A stretch of 5,007 nucleotides of DNA. It comes from Bacteroidota bacterium. GTDB taxonomy: Bacteria > Bacteroidota > Bacteroidia > Chitinophagales > UBA2359. The translations under genes were made by a program, and so were the position numbers. Where the stretch lies: positions 1-5,007 of the forward strand of contig JAHDCM010000308.1 of NCBI GenBank assembly GCA_020629895.1, written 5' to 3'. Each line of letters begins with the position of its first letter. Position 1 is the first letter of the stretch. The notes under the pieces are model-generated. The model did not search any database. It was given only the letters and a program-made list of their open reading frames with translations, and was not told the origin of the DNA. Below are positions 1-4,991 of this stretch, piece after piece.

Positions 1-80
1 AGGAAGCGGCGATTGCTTATAATAAGAAGTCGCTGGAGTTGTTTGGGCCTACGGCGAGTTTGAATAAAGTGGAGGAATGA
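1..80 (+). CDS. AP2/ERF-domain protein, C-terminal fragment (gene starts outside window)
   Basis: An open frame enters from the left edge and ends at TGA 78-80. Its 25 visible residues include AAIAYNKKSLELFG followed by a SLN ending. This fits the end of AP2/ERF domains, where the last helix reads roughly AAxAYDxAAxxxxGxxAxLN. In bacteria, such domains occur alone or next to HNH or NUMOD modules in homing-endonuclease-like proteins, where they bind DNA. No nuclease part is visible, so I infer a DNA-binding role only. The gene converges on the kinase gene at 349-987. The stop codon lies 3 bp before a block of AGGTGTCAGG repeats. The assignment rests on one short motif and could be wrong. Confidence 0.55.
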   Translation, partial: EAAIAYNKKSLELFGPTASLNKVEE

Positions 81-83
81 TTT

Positions 84-107
84 AGGTGTCAGGCAGGTGT
101 CAGGTGT
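84..107. repeat. Short direct repeat AGGTGTCAGG
   Basis: AGGTGTCAGG occurs at 84-93 and again at 95-104, one base apart. A partial third unit, AGGTGT, overlaps at 102-107. The array starts three bases after the stop codon of the AP2-like gene. Part of it (91-103) is also the left arm of the inverted repeat that ends at 346. Confidence 0.75.
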
Positions 108-241
108 TAAGTTCGAACCTATCAAATAAAAACATGCTTTTTTAAGCTAATTTCTTGGTCTTTATTTTAAGTAACGGATAAAGAATAACTTCCGCATTTT
201 GCGTGTGATATTTAGCCATATTTTTCGTTGAAAAGCCTCGC

Positions 242-256
242 CGATGCGCTGCATCG
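242..256. other. Perfect 6-bp hairpin in the convergent intergenic region
   Basis: CGATGC (242-247) and GCATCG (251-256) form a perfect stem with loop GCT. The hairpin is GC-rich compared with its surroundings. The octamer ATTTTTCG lies on both sides, at 220-227 and 262-269, in the same orientation. No U-run follows directly on either strand, so it is not a typical intrinsic terminator. It may be the core of the surrounding repeat element. Confidence 0.55.
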
Positions 257-296
257 CCTACATTTTTCGCCTTATCTATGACTAAATCTCTTTCTC

Positions 297-325
297 AAAG
301 ATGAGGAACTTATTTTTTCATCTTT
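297..325 (-). terminator. Possible weak terminator downstream of the deoxynucleoside kinase
   Basis: AAAGATGA (297-304) is the exact reverse complement of TCATCTTT (318-325), with a 13-nt loop. It lies 24 nt beyond the kinase stop codon on the - strand. The stem is AT-rich and is not followed by a clean U-tract, so termination here is only a possibility. It may equally be an internal part of the 91-346 repeat element. Confidence 0.25.
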
Positions 326-348
326 ACTAATAGCTGACACCTGCCTCC

Positions 349-987
349 TTAAATGTGTATCCGATTCACTCCTTTCTTAAAATCACCTTTCAAAGCCTCT
401 CGAATGGCTTCATAATGCGACTTATTCCCTACAAAGTCAAGGTCATCGGCTTCGATGACGGCCACAGTGAGGTTGGGATTTTTCTCAAAATAATTGAAAT
501 ACAAATCTTCTACTTGTTGCAAGTATTCAGGTCGGACAACTTGTTCGAAGCCGCGTCCGCGTTTGCGAATGTTTTGAATGAGACGCGGCACTGAGGAATG
601 AATATATACAATTAGTTCGGAGCTTGGTAGGTCGGCATATAACGATTGAAACAATCGTTTAAACAATAAGTATTCATCTCCTTTTAGGTTGACTTCTGCA
701 TAAAGGAGGGTTTTGTTGAGAACATAATCGGTAATGGTCAAGCCTTCTTTGAGTTGATAGCTGCCATTCATTAATTCTTTGAGTTGTTTATGCCGATCTA
801 GTAAGAAAAAGACTTCGGTGGTAAAGGCGTATCGTTCAGGTTCAGCATAAAACTTAGGTAGGAACGGATTATCTACAAACTCTTCTAAGATTAATCGGGC
901 TTCGAATTCCTCCGATAGCATTCGCGCAAGTGAGGTTTTTCCCGCCCCTGTATTTCCCTCTACGGTTATTAGTTGATAGTTATTCAT
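349..987 (-). CDS. Deoxynucleoside kinase (deoxyadenosine/deoxyguanosine kinase-like)
   Basis: The 212-residue product should phosphorylate deoxynucleosides with ATP in the cytoplasmic dNTP salvage pathway. Visible features are the P-loop GNTGAGKT (residues 11-18), the substrate-side segment EEFVDNPFLPKFY (35-47), DRH (64-66), a DY pair (87-88) where many relatives carry D/E-R-S, and an arginine-rich LID RKRGRGFEQ (141-149). Length and motif order fit the dCK/dGK/dNK family. The frame also has an ATG at 996-994. I chose the ATG at 987-985 because an AAAGG lies 9 nt before it but directly abuts the upstream ATG, and because family members begin close to the P-loop. The gene lies 105 bp downstream of hldD on the same strand and seems to have its own promoter. 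The preferred nucleoside cannot be read from sequence. The stop codon is 2 bp from the inverted-repeat arm at 334-346. Confidence 0.9.
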   Translation of the reverse strand: MNNYQLITVEGNTGAGKTSLARMLSEEFEARLILEEFVDNPFLPKFYAEPERYAFTTEVFFLLDRHKQLKELMNGSYQLKEGLTITDYVLNKTLLYAEVNLKGDEYLLFKRLFQSLYADLPSSELIVYIHSSVPRLIQNIRKRGRGFEQVVRPEYLQQVEDLYFNYFEKNPNLTVAVIEADDLDFVGNKSHYEAIREALKGDFKKGVNRIHI

Positions 988-996
988 GCAGATCAT

Positions 997-1001
997 CCTT
1001 T
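997..1001 (-). promoter_or_regulatory. Ribosome-binding site AAAGG that decides the kinase start
   Basis: On the - strand, AAAGG is followed by 9 nt and then the ATG at 987-985, a normal Shine-Dalgarno spacing. The alternative ATG at 996-994 touches this AAAGG directly and could not use it. The other genes in the window show no comparable site, so this may matter less than it would in a proteobacterium. Confidence 0.45.
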
Positions 1002-1011
1002 AATTGATGCG

Positions 1012-1041
1012 CAAAAATATGAATTTATTCCCTTAATCAAT
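1012..1041 (-). promoter_or_regulatory. Bacteroidota-type promoter for the deoxynucleoside kinase
   Basis: On the - strand, TATTTTTG (1019-1012) matches the Bacteroidota -7 consensus TAnnTTTG exactly. ATTG (1041-1038) lies 18 nt upstream, matching TTTG of the -33 element at three of four positions. The -7 element ends 24 nt before the kinase ATG at 987, leaving a short leader of about 15-20 nt that includes AAAGG. This suggests the kinase is transcribed separately as well as, or instead of, by read-through from hldD. Confidence 0.45.
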
Positions 1042-1092
1042 AGCAGATAGAACCCTCTGTAAAAAGAATTTTAGAAAGCTGCTGTATGAGCT

Positions 1093-2058
1093 TTACCAAT
1101 ACTGATTATTCATCAGGTAGGCTTGCACATAATCATAGGTTCCTTCTTGCAAAGTTCGGAAATTACCTATATAATTAGTGGTCTTCATTTTTGCCATATC
1201 GGATTGGGTAAAATACTGATAATTTGCACGAATATCTAAGGGAGTATCTATAAACTCAATCTGTGGTTTTAGTCCCATTGCTTCAAAAGTAGCCCGCGCC
1301 AAATCTAAAAAAGTCGCTGCTTTTCCAGTTCCTACATTATATAATCCCGATACTGCATGCTGTTGCATTAAAAAGTGTATATAGGCCACTACATCTTTTA
1401 CATACACAAAATCTCTTTTTTGCTCGCCATCTGCAATGCCCGCTTTGTGTGATCGAAACAAACGTACCTTACCTGTTCTCTTAATTTGGCGAAAAGCGTG
1501 AAAAATAACCGATGCCATTCTTCCCTTGTGATATTCATTCGGGCCATACACATTAAAAAACTTCAAGCCATACCAATAAGGAGGCGTTTTCTCTTGTATT
1601 AAAGCCCATTTATCAAAGTCATTTTTAGAAATGCCATAGGGATTCAATGGCTTCAACTGCTCTACGATCTCATGCTCATCTTTATATCCTAATGTCCCAT
1701 CTCCATAAGTGGCTGCTGAAGAAGCATACACTAAAGGCACTTGATGCTTGGTACACCAGTGCCACACTTGTTGCGAATAGTGATAATTGAGGGTATCAAA
1801 TACCTGTTTGCGCTGCTCGGCAGTATCGGTTCTTGCTCCCAAATGATATACCCCTTGCACGCCTTCCCCCTCTTTTTCTAGCCATTCGAATAAGGCATTA
1901 CGGTCAACAATTTCCCGATAAGTTTTATTTTGCCAATTTCCTGCTTTATCTTTTCGCGAGAAATCATCAACCAATACTAGGTTATTGATACCTTGCTCCT
2001 GAAGATACTGCACCAAACAACTCGCAATAAAGCCTGCGGCACCTGTTATGATATACAT
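1093..2058 (-). CDS. hldD: ADP-L-glycero-D-manno-heptose 6-epimerase
   Basis: This 321-residue enzyme of the extended SDR superfamily converts ADP-D-glycero-D-manno-heptose into the L-glycero form, the donor for LPS inner-core heptose, using bound NADP+. The N-terminus TGAAGFIAS (5-13) is the Rossmann dinucleotide motif. Its usual third glycine is alanine (A12). SS at 113-114, Y141 and K145 (YGISK) form the SDR catalytic set. K178 in NEYHKGRMAS (174-183) corresponds to the second catalytic lysine described for E. coli HldD. KRDFVYVKDV (214-223) is a further family signature. Length is close to the 310 residues of the E. coli enzyme. The start at 2058 puts the Rossmann strand at residue 2, as expected. 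It is divergent from the ChaN-like gene, with 22 bp between start codons, and 105 bp upstream of the kinase gene. No other LPS gene is visible nearby. Confidence 0.95.
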   Translation of the reverse strand: MYIITGAAGFIASCLVQYLQEQGINNLVLVDDFSRKDKAGNWQNKTYREIVDRNALFEWLEKEGEGVQGVYHLGARTDTAEQRKQVFDTLNYHYSQQVWHWCTKHQVPLVYASSAATYGDGTLGYKDEHEIVEQLKPLNPYGISKNDFDKWALIQEKTPPYWYGLKFFNVYGPNEYHKGRMASVIFHAFRQIKRTGKVRLFRSHKAGIADGEQKRDFVYVKDVVAYIHFLMQQHAVSGLYNVGTGKAATFLDLARATFEAMGLKPQIEFIDTPLDIRANYQYFTQSDMAKMKTTNYIGNFRTLQEGTYDYVQAYLMNNQYW

Positions 2059-2062
2059 AAAA

Positions 2063-2086
2063 CATCATTTAAACTAAAACATGATG
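2063..2086. promoter_or_regulatory. Dyad in the shared divergent leader (possible operator)
   Basis: CATCAT (2063-2068) and ATGATG (2081-2086) are perfect inverted repeats around a 12-bp AT-only-plus-CC spacer that contains TTTAAA overlapping the left arm (2068-2073). The right arm is the double ATG of the ChaN-like gene. The left arm lies 5 bp from the hldD start. The dyad could be a protein-binding site for both genes or could pair in the mRNA leaders. It is short, and partly forced by the ATGATG start, so it may be chance. Confidence 0.25.
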
Positions 2087-2959
2087 ACAAAAATAAGACT
2101 TCTCCTCATACCTTGTATCTTTTTATACAGTTTCATGCTTATGCCCACTAAATCAGCTTATCAACTCTTCGATTTCGATGGTAGTGTACAACCTTATGAT
2201 AGCCTTTTACAAGCTACACAAAATGCCGATATTGTATTGTTTGGTGAGTTACATAATGATCCCATCTGTCATTGGTTACAGTATGAGCTAACGCGTGATA
2301 TACTAAGTCATAAAAAGCAACAAGCAGTACTCGGTGCCGAAATGTTTGAAGCTGATAATCAGGTATTATTAGAGGAGTATTTTGCGGGTATTATTAGTGA
2401 AAAAAAGTTTGAGGAAGAAGCGCGCCTATGGCCCAATTACAAAACCGATTATAAACGTCTAGTGTTACTTGCCAAAGATCGCGGTATTCCTTTTATTGCG
2501 ACCAATATTCCACGTCGGTATGCCAATACGATGTACAAACAAGGAGAGAAGGCACTTGAGGCATGCAGCCCCGAAGCGAAACAGTGGATGGCACCGCTTC
2601 CGCTTGAGGTAGATCTTAGCTTACCGAGTTACCAATCTATGTTAAATATGATGGGCGGACATGAAGCAGGCCCCGATGCCGCTAACTTTCCTAAAGCACA
2701 GGCTATTAAGGATGCGACTATGGCAAAATTTATTCTTGAAAATTGGCAGGCTGGTAAGACTTTTATTCATTATAATGGAGCTTTTCATTCCAACAACCGA
2801 GAAGGCATTGTCTGGTACTTACAAAAAGCCAATCCCGATTTAAACATAGTCACCATTTCTACGGTATTACAAGCAGATGTCACCACCTTAACAGATGACT
2901 ATAAAGGTATTGCCGATTTTGTGATTGTAGTCAATGAAAATATGACGAATACACATTAA
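2081..2959 (+). CDS. ChaN-family (haem-binding uptake, Tiki superfamily) exported protein
   Basis: The 292-residue protein matches the ChaN/DUF399 family of the TIKI/TraB/EreA-like superfamily. Some members, such as Campylobacter ChaN, are iron-regulated haem-binding surface proteins, while others are uncharacterised. An N-terminal signal sequence is visible: basic MMTKIR, hydrophobic residues 7-21, and a likely cleavage region near TKSA (23-26). The cysteine at 12 follows a proline and gives no standard lipobox, so a lipid anchor is doubtful. Family motifs in order are GELH (55-58), AEMFE (86-90), NIPRRYA (142-148), QAIKDATMA (207-215) and HYNGAFHS (230-237), whose Glu and His residues would form the shared active or ligand site. 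Start is 2081 or the adjacent ATG at 2084; no Shine-Dalgarno sequence is seen. It is divergent from hldD. Haem binding is inferred from family membership only. Confidence 0.85.
   Translation: MMTKIRLLLIPCIFLYSFMLMPTKSAYQLFDFDGSVQPYDSLLQATQNADIVLFGELHNDPICHWLQYELTRDILSHKKQQAVLGAEMFEADNQVLLEEYFAGIISEKKFEEEARLWPNYKTDYKRLVLLAKDRGIPFIATNIPRRYANTMYKQGEKALEACSPEAKQWMAPLPLEVDLSLPSYQSMLNMMGGHEAGPDAANFPKAQAIKDATMAKFILENWQAGKTFIHYNGAFHSNNREGIVWYLQKANPDLNIVTISTVLQADVTTLTDDYKGIADFVIVVNENMTNTH
2088..2095 (-). promoter_or_regulatory. Predicted -7 element of the hldD promoter, inside the divergent gene
   Basis: On the - strand, TATTTTTG (2095-2088) is a full match to TAnnTTTG and identical to the octamer before the kinase gene. 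It ends 29 nt before the hldD ATG at 2058. It overlaps codons 3-5 of the ChaN-like gene. I see no TTTG at the expected -33 position about 18-20 nt upstream, so the promoter would be imperfect. No matching promoter for the ChaN-like gene itself was found in the 5' end of hldD. Confidence 0.4.
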
Positions 2960-3061
2960 TAGGTAAGTACATGGACAAAAGTTTTCCGACATAATACTAT
3001 TATCAACAAATTGAAACCACATAAGAAAAATAAGTCACATAAGATATATAACCTTCAAATA

Positions 3062-3089
3062 CTCTTTTTCTTAAAGAGGGTCAAAACCC
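3062..3089. other. Two small overlapping hairpins within the inverted-repeat element
   Basis: CTCTTT (3062-3067) pairs with AAAGAG (3073-3078) around a 5-nt loop. GGGT (3078-3081) pairs with ACCC (3086-3089) around CAAA. The hairpins share G3078. They lie between the left arm and the central hairpin at 3091-3120, which makes the loop of the larger repeat highly structured. Confidence 0.4.
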
Positions 3090-3090
3090 A

Positions 3091-3120
3091 CATTAGCTGT
3101 CGTCTTTGACGACGCTTATG
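3091..3120 (+). terminator. Strong stem-loop downstream of the ChaN-like gene (possible terminator)
   Basis: GTCGTC (3099-3104) pairs perfectly with GACGAC (3108-3113) around loop TTT. The stem continues past a bulged T3098 with AGC/GCT (3095-3097 with 3114-3116), then past a T/T mismatch with CAT/ATG (3091-3093 with 3118-3120). This is the strongest hairpin in the window. A T-run comes only at 3133-3137, too far for a classical intrinsic terminator. It lies 131 nt past the ChaN-like stop and is also the centre of the inverted-repeat element, so it may serve that structure instead. Confidence 0.35.
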
Positions 3121-3178
3121 TTCACTCAGTTCTTTTTGCTATTAAAATAATTTGATCTTTATCAGTAAACCGCTTATG

Positions 3179-3209
3179 TTTCTTATCTATCTTATGTGGT
3201 TATTTTTTG
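3179..3209 (+). promoter_or_regulatory. Candidate promoter of the QTMAN-family gene
   Basis: TATTTTTTG (3201-3209) resembles the Bacteroidota -7 element TAnnTTTG with one extra T. TTTC (3179-3182), 18 nt upstream, would be a near-match to the -33 TTTG. The element ends 25 nt before the ATG, the same geometry as the candidates for hldD and the kinase. The spacer consists of the CTTAT repeats of the right inverted-repeat arm. A second, weaker candidate is TAATTTAT at 3215-3222. Confidence 0.3.
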
Positions 3210-3234
3210 TCGAATAATTTATATCTAGGTACTT

Positions 3235-4356
3235 ATGAACATCCTCCTCCTAGAACCCTTCTTTACTGGCTCTCATGCCACTTGGGCAAAGGGTTTACAA
3301 CAACATAGCCAACACAATATCCATATCCTTTCTTTATCGGGTAGGTACTGGAAATGGCGCATGCATGGTGGTGCGGTGACACTTGCTAGGCAATTTATGG
3401 CACTAGATCAAAAAGTTGATTTGATATTAGCCACTGATATGGTTGATTTAACGACCTTTCTAGCACTTACGCGTAAAAAAACAAAAGACTTACCTGTTGC
3501 GGTATATTTTCACGAAAACCAACTCACTTATCCTTGGTCGCCTACCGATCAGGACACGAAGCTAAAACGCGACAATCATTATTCGTATATCAATTTTACC
3601 ACTGCCTTAGCTGCCGACCAAGTATTTTTCAACTCCCAATACCACCTCAATAGTTTCCTAGAAGCACTCCCCACCTTTTTAAAGCAATTTCCCGATCATC
3701 AAGAAGTAGCGGCAGTAGTAGAAATAGCAAAAAAAAGTCAGGTCTTACATCTTGGTATGGACTTGCAAAAATTGGATGCCTTTCAAACAGCGGAACAAGA
3801 GAAAGGAGAGGTACCACTTATATTGTGGAATCACCGTTGGGAGTATGACAAAAATCCAGCAGATTTTTTTCAAACCTTATTTCAACTCGCCGCGCAAGCA
3901 CTTCCATTTGAGTTGGTCGTACTAGGCGAACATTATCGCAAAGTACCACCCATTTTTGAGGAGGCTAAACAACGATTGAGTAAGCAAATTGTCCAGTGGG
4001 GATATGCGGAAAGTTGGGAAGACTATGCGAAGTGGTTGTGGAAGGCGGACATACTACCTGTCACCTCTCGCCAAGACTTTTTTGGAGGGAGTGTGGTAGA
4101 AGCGATGTATTGTAATTGTTATCCGTTATTGCCTTTTCGCTTGGCTTATCCCGAACATTTGCCCACCGCGCTTCATAAACAATACTTTCATCACTCTAAT
4201 CAGGAATTACAATTTCAACTTCGCCAGTTATTACAGCATAACAATACCTTGAGAAAAGTAAACCCTCAACAGCATGTCCAACAGTATGATTGGCATCATG
4301 CTGTCAAAAATTACGACCGCCAATTTGACTACTTACTCGCGCAAAAACACTCATAA
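3235..4356 (+). CDS. tRNA-queuosine alpha-mannosyltransferase family (QTMAN/GTDC1-like) glycosyltransferase
   Basis: This 373-residue GT-B enzyme belongs to the family with the DUF3524 N-terminal domain. Its vertebrate member GTDC1/QTMAN adds mannose from GDP-mannose to queuosine-34 of tRNA-Asp. Family signatures are EPFFTGSHATWAKGL (7-21), SGRYWKWRMHGGA (35-47), YFHENQLTYPW (91-101), NHYSYINFTTALAAD (114-128), LWNHRWEYDKNP (197-208), GEHYRK (231-236) and ADILPVTSRQDFFGGSVVEAM (start 271). In that last segment D281 and E289 fit the (E/D)-x7-E donor-binding motif of GT4-like enzymes. There is no signal peptide or membrane segment, so it is probably cytoplasmic. The first ATG gives the expected N-terminus and no Shine-Dalgarno sequence is visible. 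The start codon abuts the end of the upstream inverted repeat. The tRNA role in bacteria is inferred from the family; another acceptor is possible. Confidence 0.9.
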   Translation: MNILLLEPFFTGSHATWAKGLQQHSQHNIHILSLSGRYWKWRMHGGAVTLARQFMALDQKVDLILATDMVDLTTFLALTRKKTKDLPVAVYFHENQLTYPWSPTDQDTKLKRDNHYSYINFTTALAADQVFFNSQYHLNSFLEALPTFLKQFPDHQEVAAVVEIAKKSQVLHLGMDLQKLDAFQTAEQEKGEVPLILWNHRWEYDKNPADFFQTLFQLAAQALPFELVVLGEHYRKVPPIFEEAKQRLSKQIVQWGYAESWEDYAKWLWKADILPVTSRQDFFGGSVVEAMYCNCYPLLPFRLAYPEHLPTALHKQYFHHSNQELQFQLRQLLQHNNTLRKVNPQQHVQQYDWHHAVKNYDRQFDYLLAQKHS

Positions 4357-4583
4357 CACATTAACAAACAAATTTTTACTCATTAATTATTACACCACTA
4401 TCAAAAAATTTAAATTATAAAACGTTCTAGCTTTAACGATTTTTATGGCATTTGAAACATAAAAAAGAGTCTTTTTTGTAAATTTACACTCGGACAAATT
4501 GAATAAGTATTCTCAACTCTACCCATTTTAACTAACTATTTTTCTTTTTTAATTCAGAAAGAAAAACTAACCTATCACTACCC
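4357..4583. other. AT-rich 227-bp intergenic region
   Basis: This gap separates two co-oriented genes and holds no ORF or RNA gene that I recognise. It contains the AT hairpin at 4461-4477, TAAATTTA at 4479-4486 and TATTTTTC at 4537-4544. Both octamers resemble the -7 consensus TAnnTTTG with one mismatch, but neither has a convincing -33 partner. The promoter of the following gene probably lies here but cannot be placed. Confidence 0.5.
4461..4477 (+). terminator. Possible AT-only terminator after the QTMAN-family gene
   Basis: AAAAAAG (4461-4467) and CTTTTTT (4471-4477) form a 7-bp stem with loop AGT, so the 3' arm doubles as the U-tract. The structure is symmetrical and could act in both directions. 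It lies 104 nt past the stop codon. The stem is thermodynamically weak, hence low confidence. Confidence 0.35.
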
Positions 4584-4991
4584 ATGATTGAAGAGACGGC
4601 ATATCGAAAGTTGCCTATTTATAAAAAAGCTGGCTCTATTATTCAAACAACTGCTGCGCTAGTAGAATGTTTTGAAGAAAAGGACTTAGCCGAACCGATC
4701 AAGAGCTTGATGTTGGAAAATGCAATGACTTTACAAGCAAAAGTAGTCAATGCAGAAGCAGGTGATTTTTATTCGCACCGTATGGATAACGCTGTATTAA
4801 TAAAGTTGGCGGCTCGTGAATTGCGTTCTCAAACTTTTTTATGCGAGGCAATGGATTTAGTTTCTAAAGACTATCTTAATTTACTACGTAATGAAATCAA
4901 TGAATTCCGCGTCATTTTCTTAGAATGGGTTCGCTCTTTTGATACCGCTAATGATATTCGAGATGAGTGGAGTTTTGATGCTAAAAAATAA
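4584..4991 (+). CDS. Conserved hypothetical protein, predicted four-helix bundle
   Basis: The 135-residue product is probably all-helical: segments of about 12-31, 37-60, 63-88 and 95-120 are rich in Leu, Ala, Glu and Lys with amphipathic spacing. There is no signal peptide or membrane segment. The pattern (KLPIYKKA at 9-16, GDFYSHRMDNAVLIKLAARE at 60-79, LLRNEINEFR at 100-109, EWVRSFD at 114-120) looks like a conserved Bacteroidota protein and is loosely reminiscent of S23/Avd-type four-helix bundles. I cannot claim membership in either family. No catalytic motif is visible. The ATG at 4584 is the first in frame and lacks a Shine-Dalgarno sequence. Function is unknown; it may bind nucleic acid or another protein. 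The gene stands alone after a 227-bp AT-rich gap, with only 16 bp of sequence beyond its stop. Confidence 0.75.
   Translation: MIEETAYRKLPIYKKAGSIIQTTAALVECFEEKDLAEPIKSLMLENAMTLQAKVVNAEAGDFYSHRMDNAVLIKLAARELRSQTFLCEAMDLVSKDYLNLLRNEINEFRVIFLEWVRSFDTANDIRDEWSFDAKK

Larger units (their letters stand above)
91..346. repeat. 256-bp intergenic element with perfect 13-bp terminal inverted repeats
   Basis: The left arm AGGCAGGTGTCAG (91-103) is the exact reverse complement of CTGACACCTGCCT (334-346). The arms begin 10 bp after the stop of the left gene and end 2 bp before the stop of the right gene, so the element fills the convergent gap. Inside are a GC-containing hairpin at 242-256 flanked by two ATTTTTCG copies (220-227, 262-269), and an AT-rich 8-bp inverted repeat at 297-325. 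No ORF or RNA gene is recognisable. The small size, terminal inverted repeats and lack of coding capacity suggest a MITE-like or dispersed palindromic repeat. I see no clear target-site duplication, so mobility is only an inference. Confidence 0.5.
3015..3201. repeat. 187-bp imperfect inverted-repeat element with CTTAT repeats
   Basis: The arm at 3015-3043 pairs with 3173-3201 without gaps, 25 of 29 positions matching by eye. The outer 11 bp (AACCACATAAG with CTTATGTGGTT) are perfect. The right arm is itself three 9-bp units each beginning CTTAT (3173, 3182, 3191). The left arm mirrors this with three ATAAG copies. Weaker symmetry continues outward to TAAGTAC (2964-2970) and GTACTTA (3229-3235), which touches the ATG of the next gene. 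TAGGTA occurs directly at 2960-2965 and 3226-3231. No ORF is present. It could be a MITE-like or other palindromic repeat, or a regulatory RNA/DNA structure before the glycosyltransferase gene. Confidence 0.55.

Noticed and set aside
84..107. Possible CRISPR repeat start in the AGGTGTCAGG copies
   Set aside because: The units are about 10 bp and almost contiguous, with no spacers of CRISPR length and no cas gene in view.
110..119. AGTTCGAACC, resembling a tRNA T-arm
   Set aside because: No acceptor stem, anticodon arm or D-arm can be fitted on either side. It is a short palindrome (GTTCGAAC) only.
355..594. 79-codon + strand open frame opposite the deoxynucleoside kinase
   Set aside because: It lies wholly antisense to a gene with clear family motifs, and its translation shows no recognisable domain.
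994..996. Upstream ATG as the start of the deoxynucleoside kinase (adds Met-Ile-Cys)
   Set aside because: The AAAGG ribosome-binding site directly abuts it, while the next in-frame ATG is 9 nt away and gives a more usual N-terminus. It is not fully excluded.
2114..2116. Lipobox for the ChaN-like protein (Leu-Ile-Pro-Cys at residues 9-12)
   Set aside because: Proline before the cysteine does not fit the lipobox, and the hydrophobic segment continues for about nine residues after it, which fits a signal-peptide core better.
2661..2843. 60-codon + strand open frame within the ChaN-like gene
   Set aside because: It is an out-of-frame shadow of a well-supported coding sequence, with no start signal or domain of its own.
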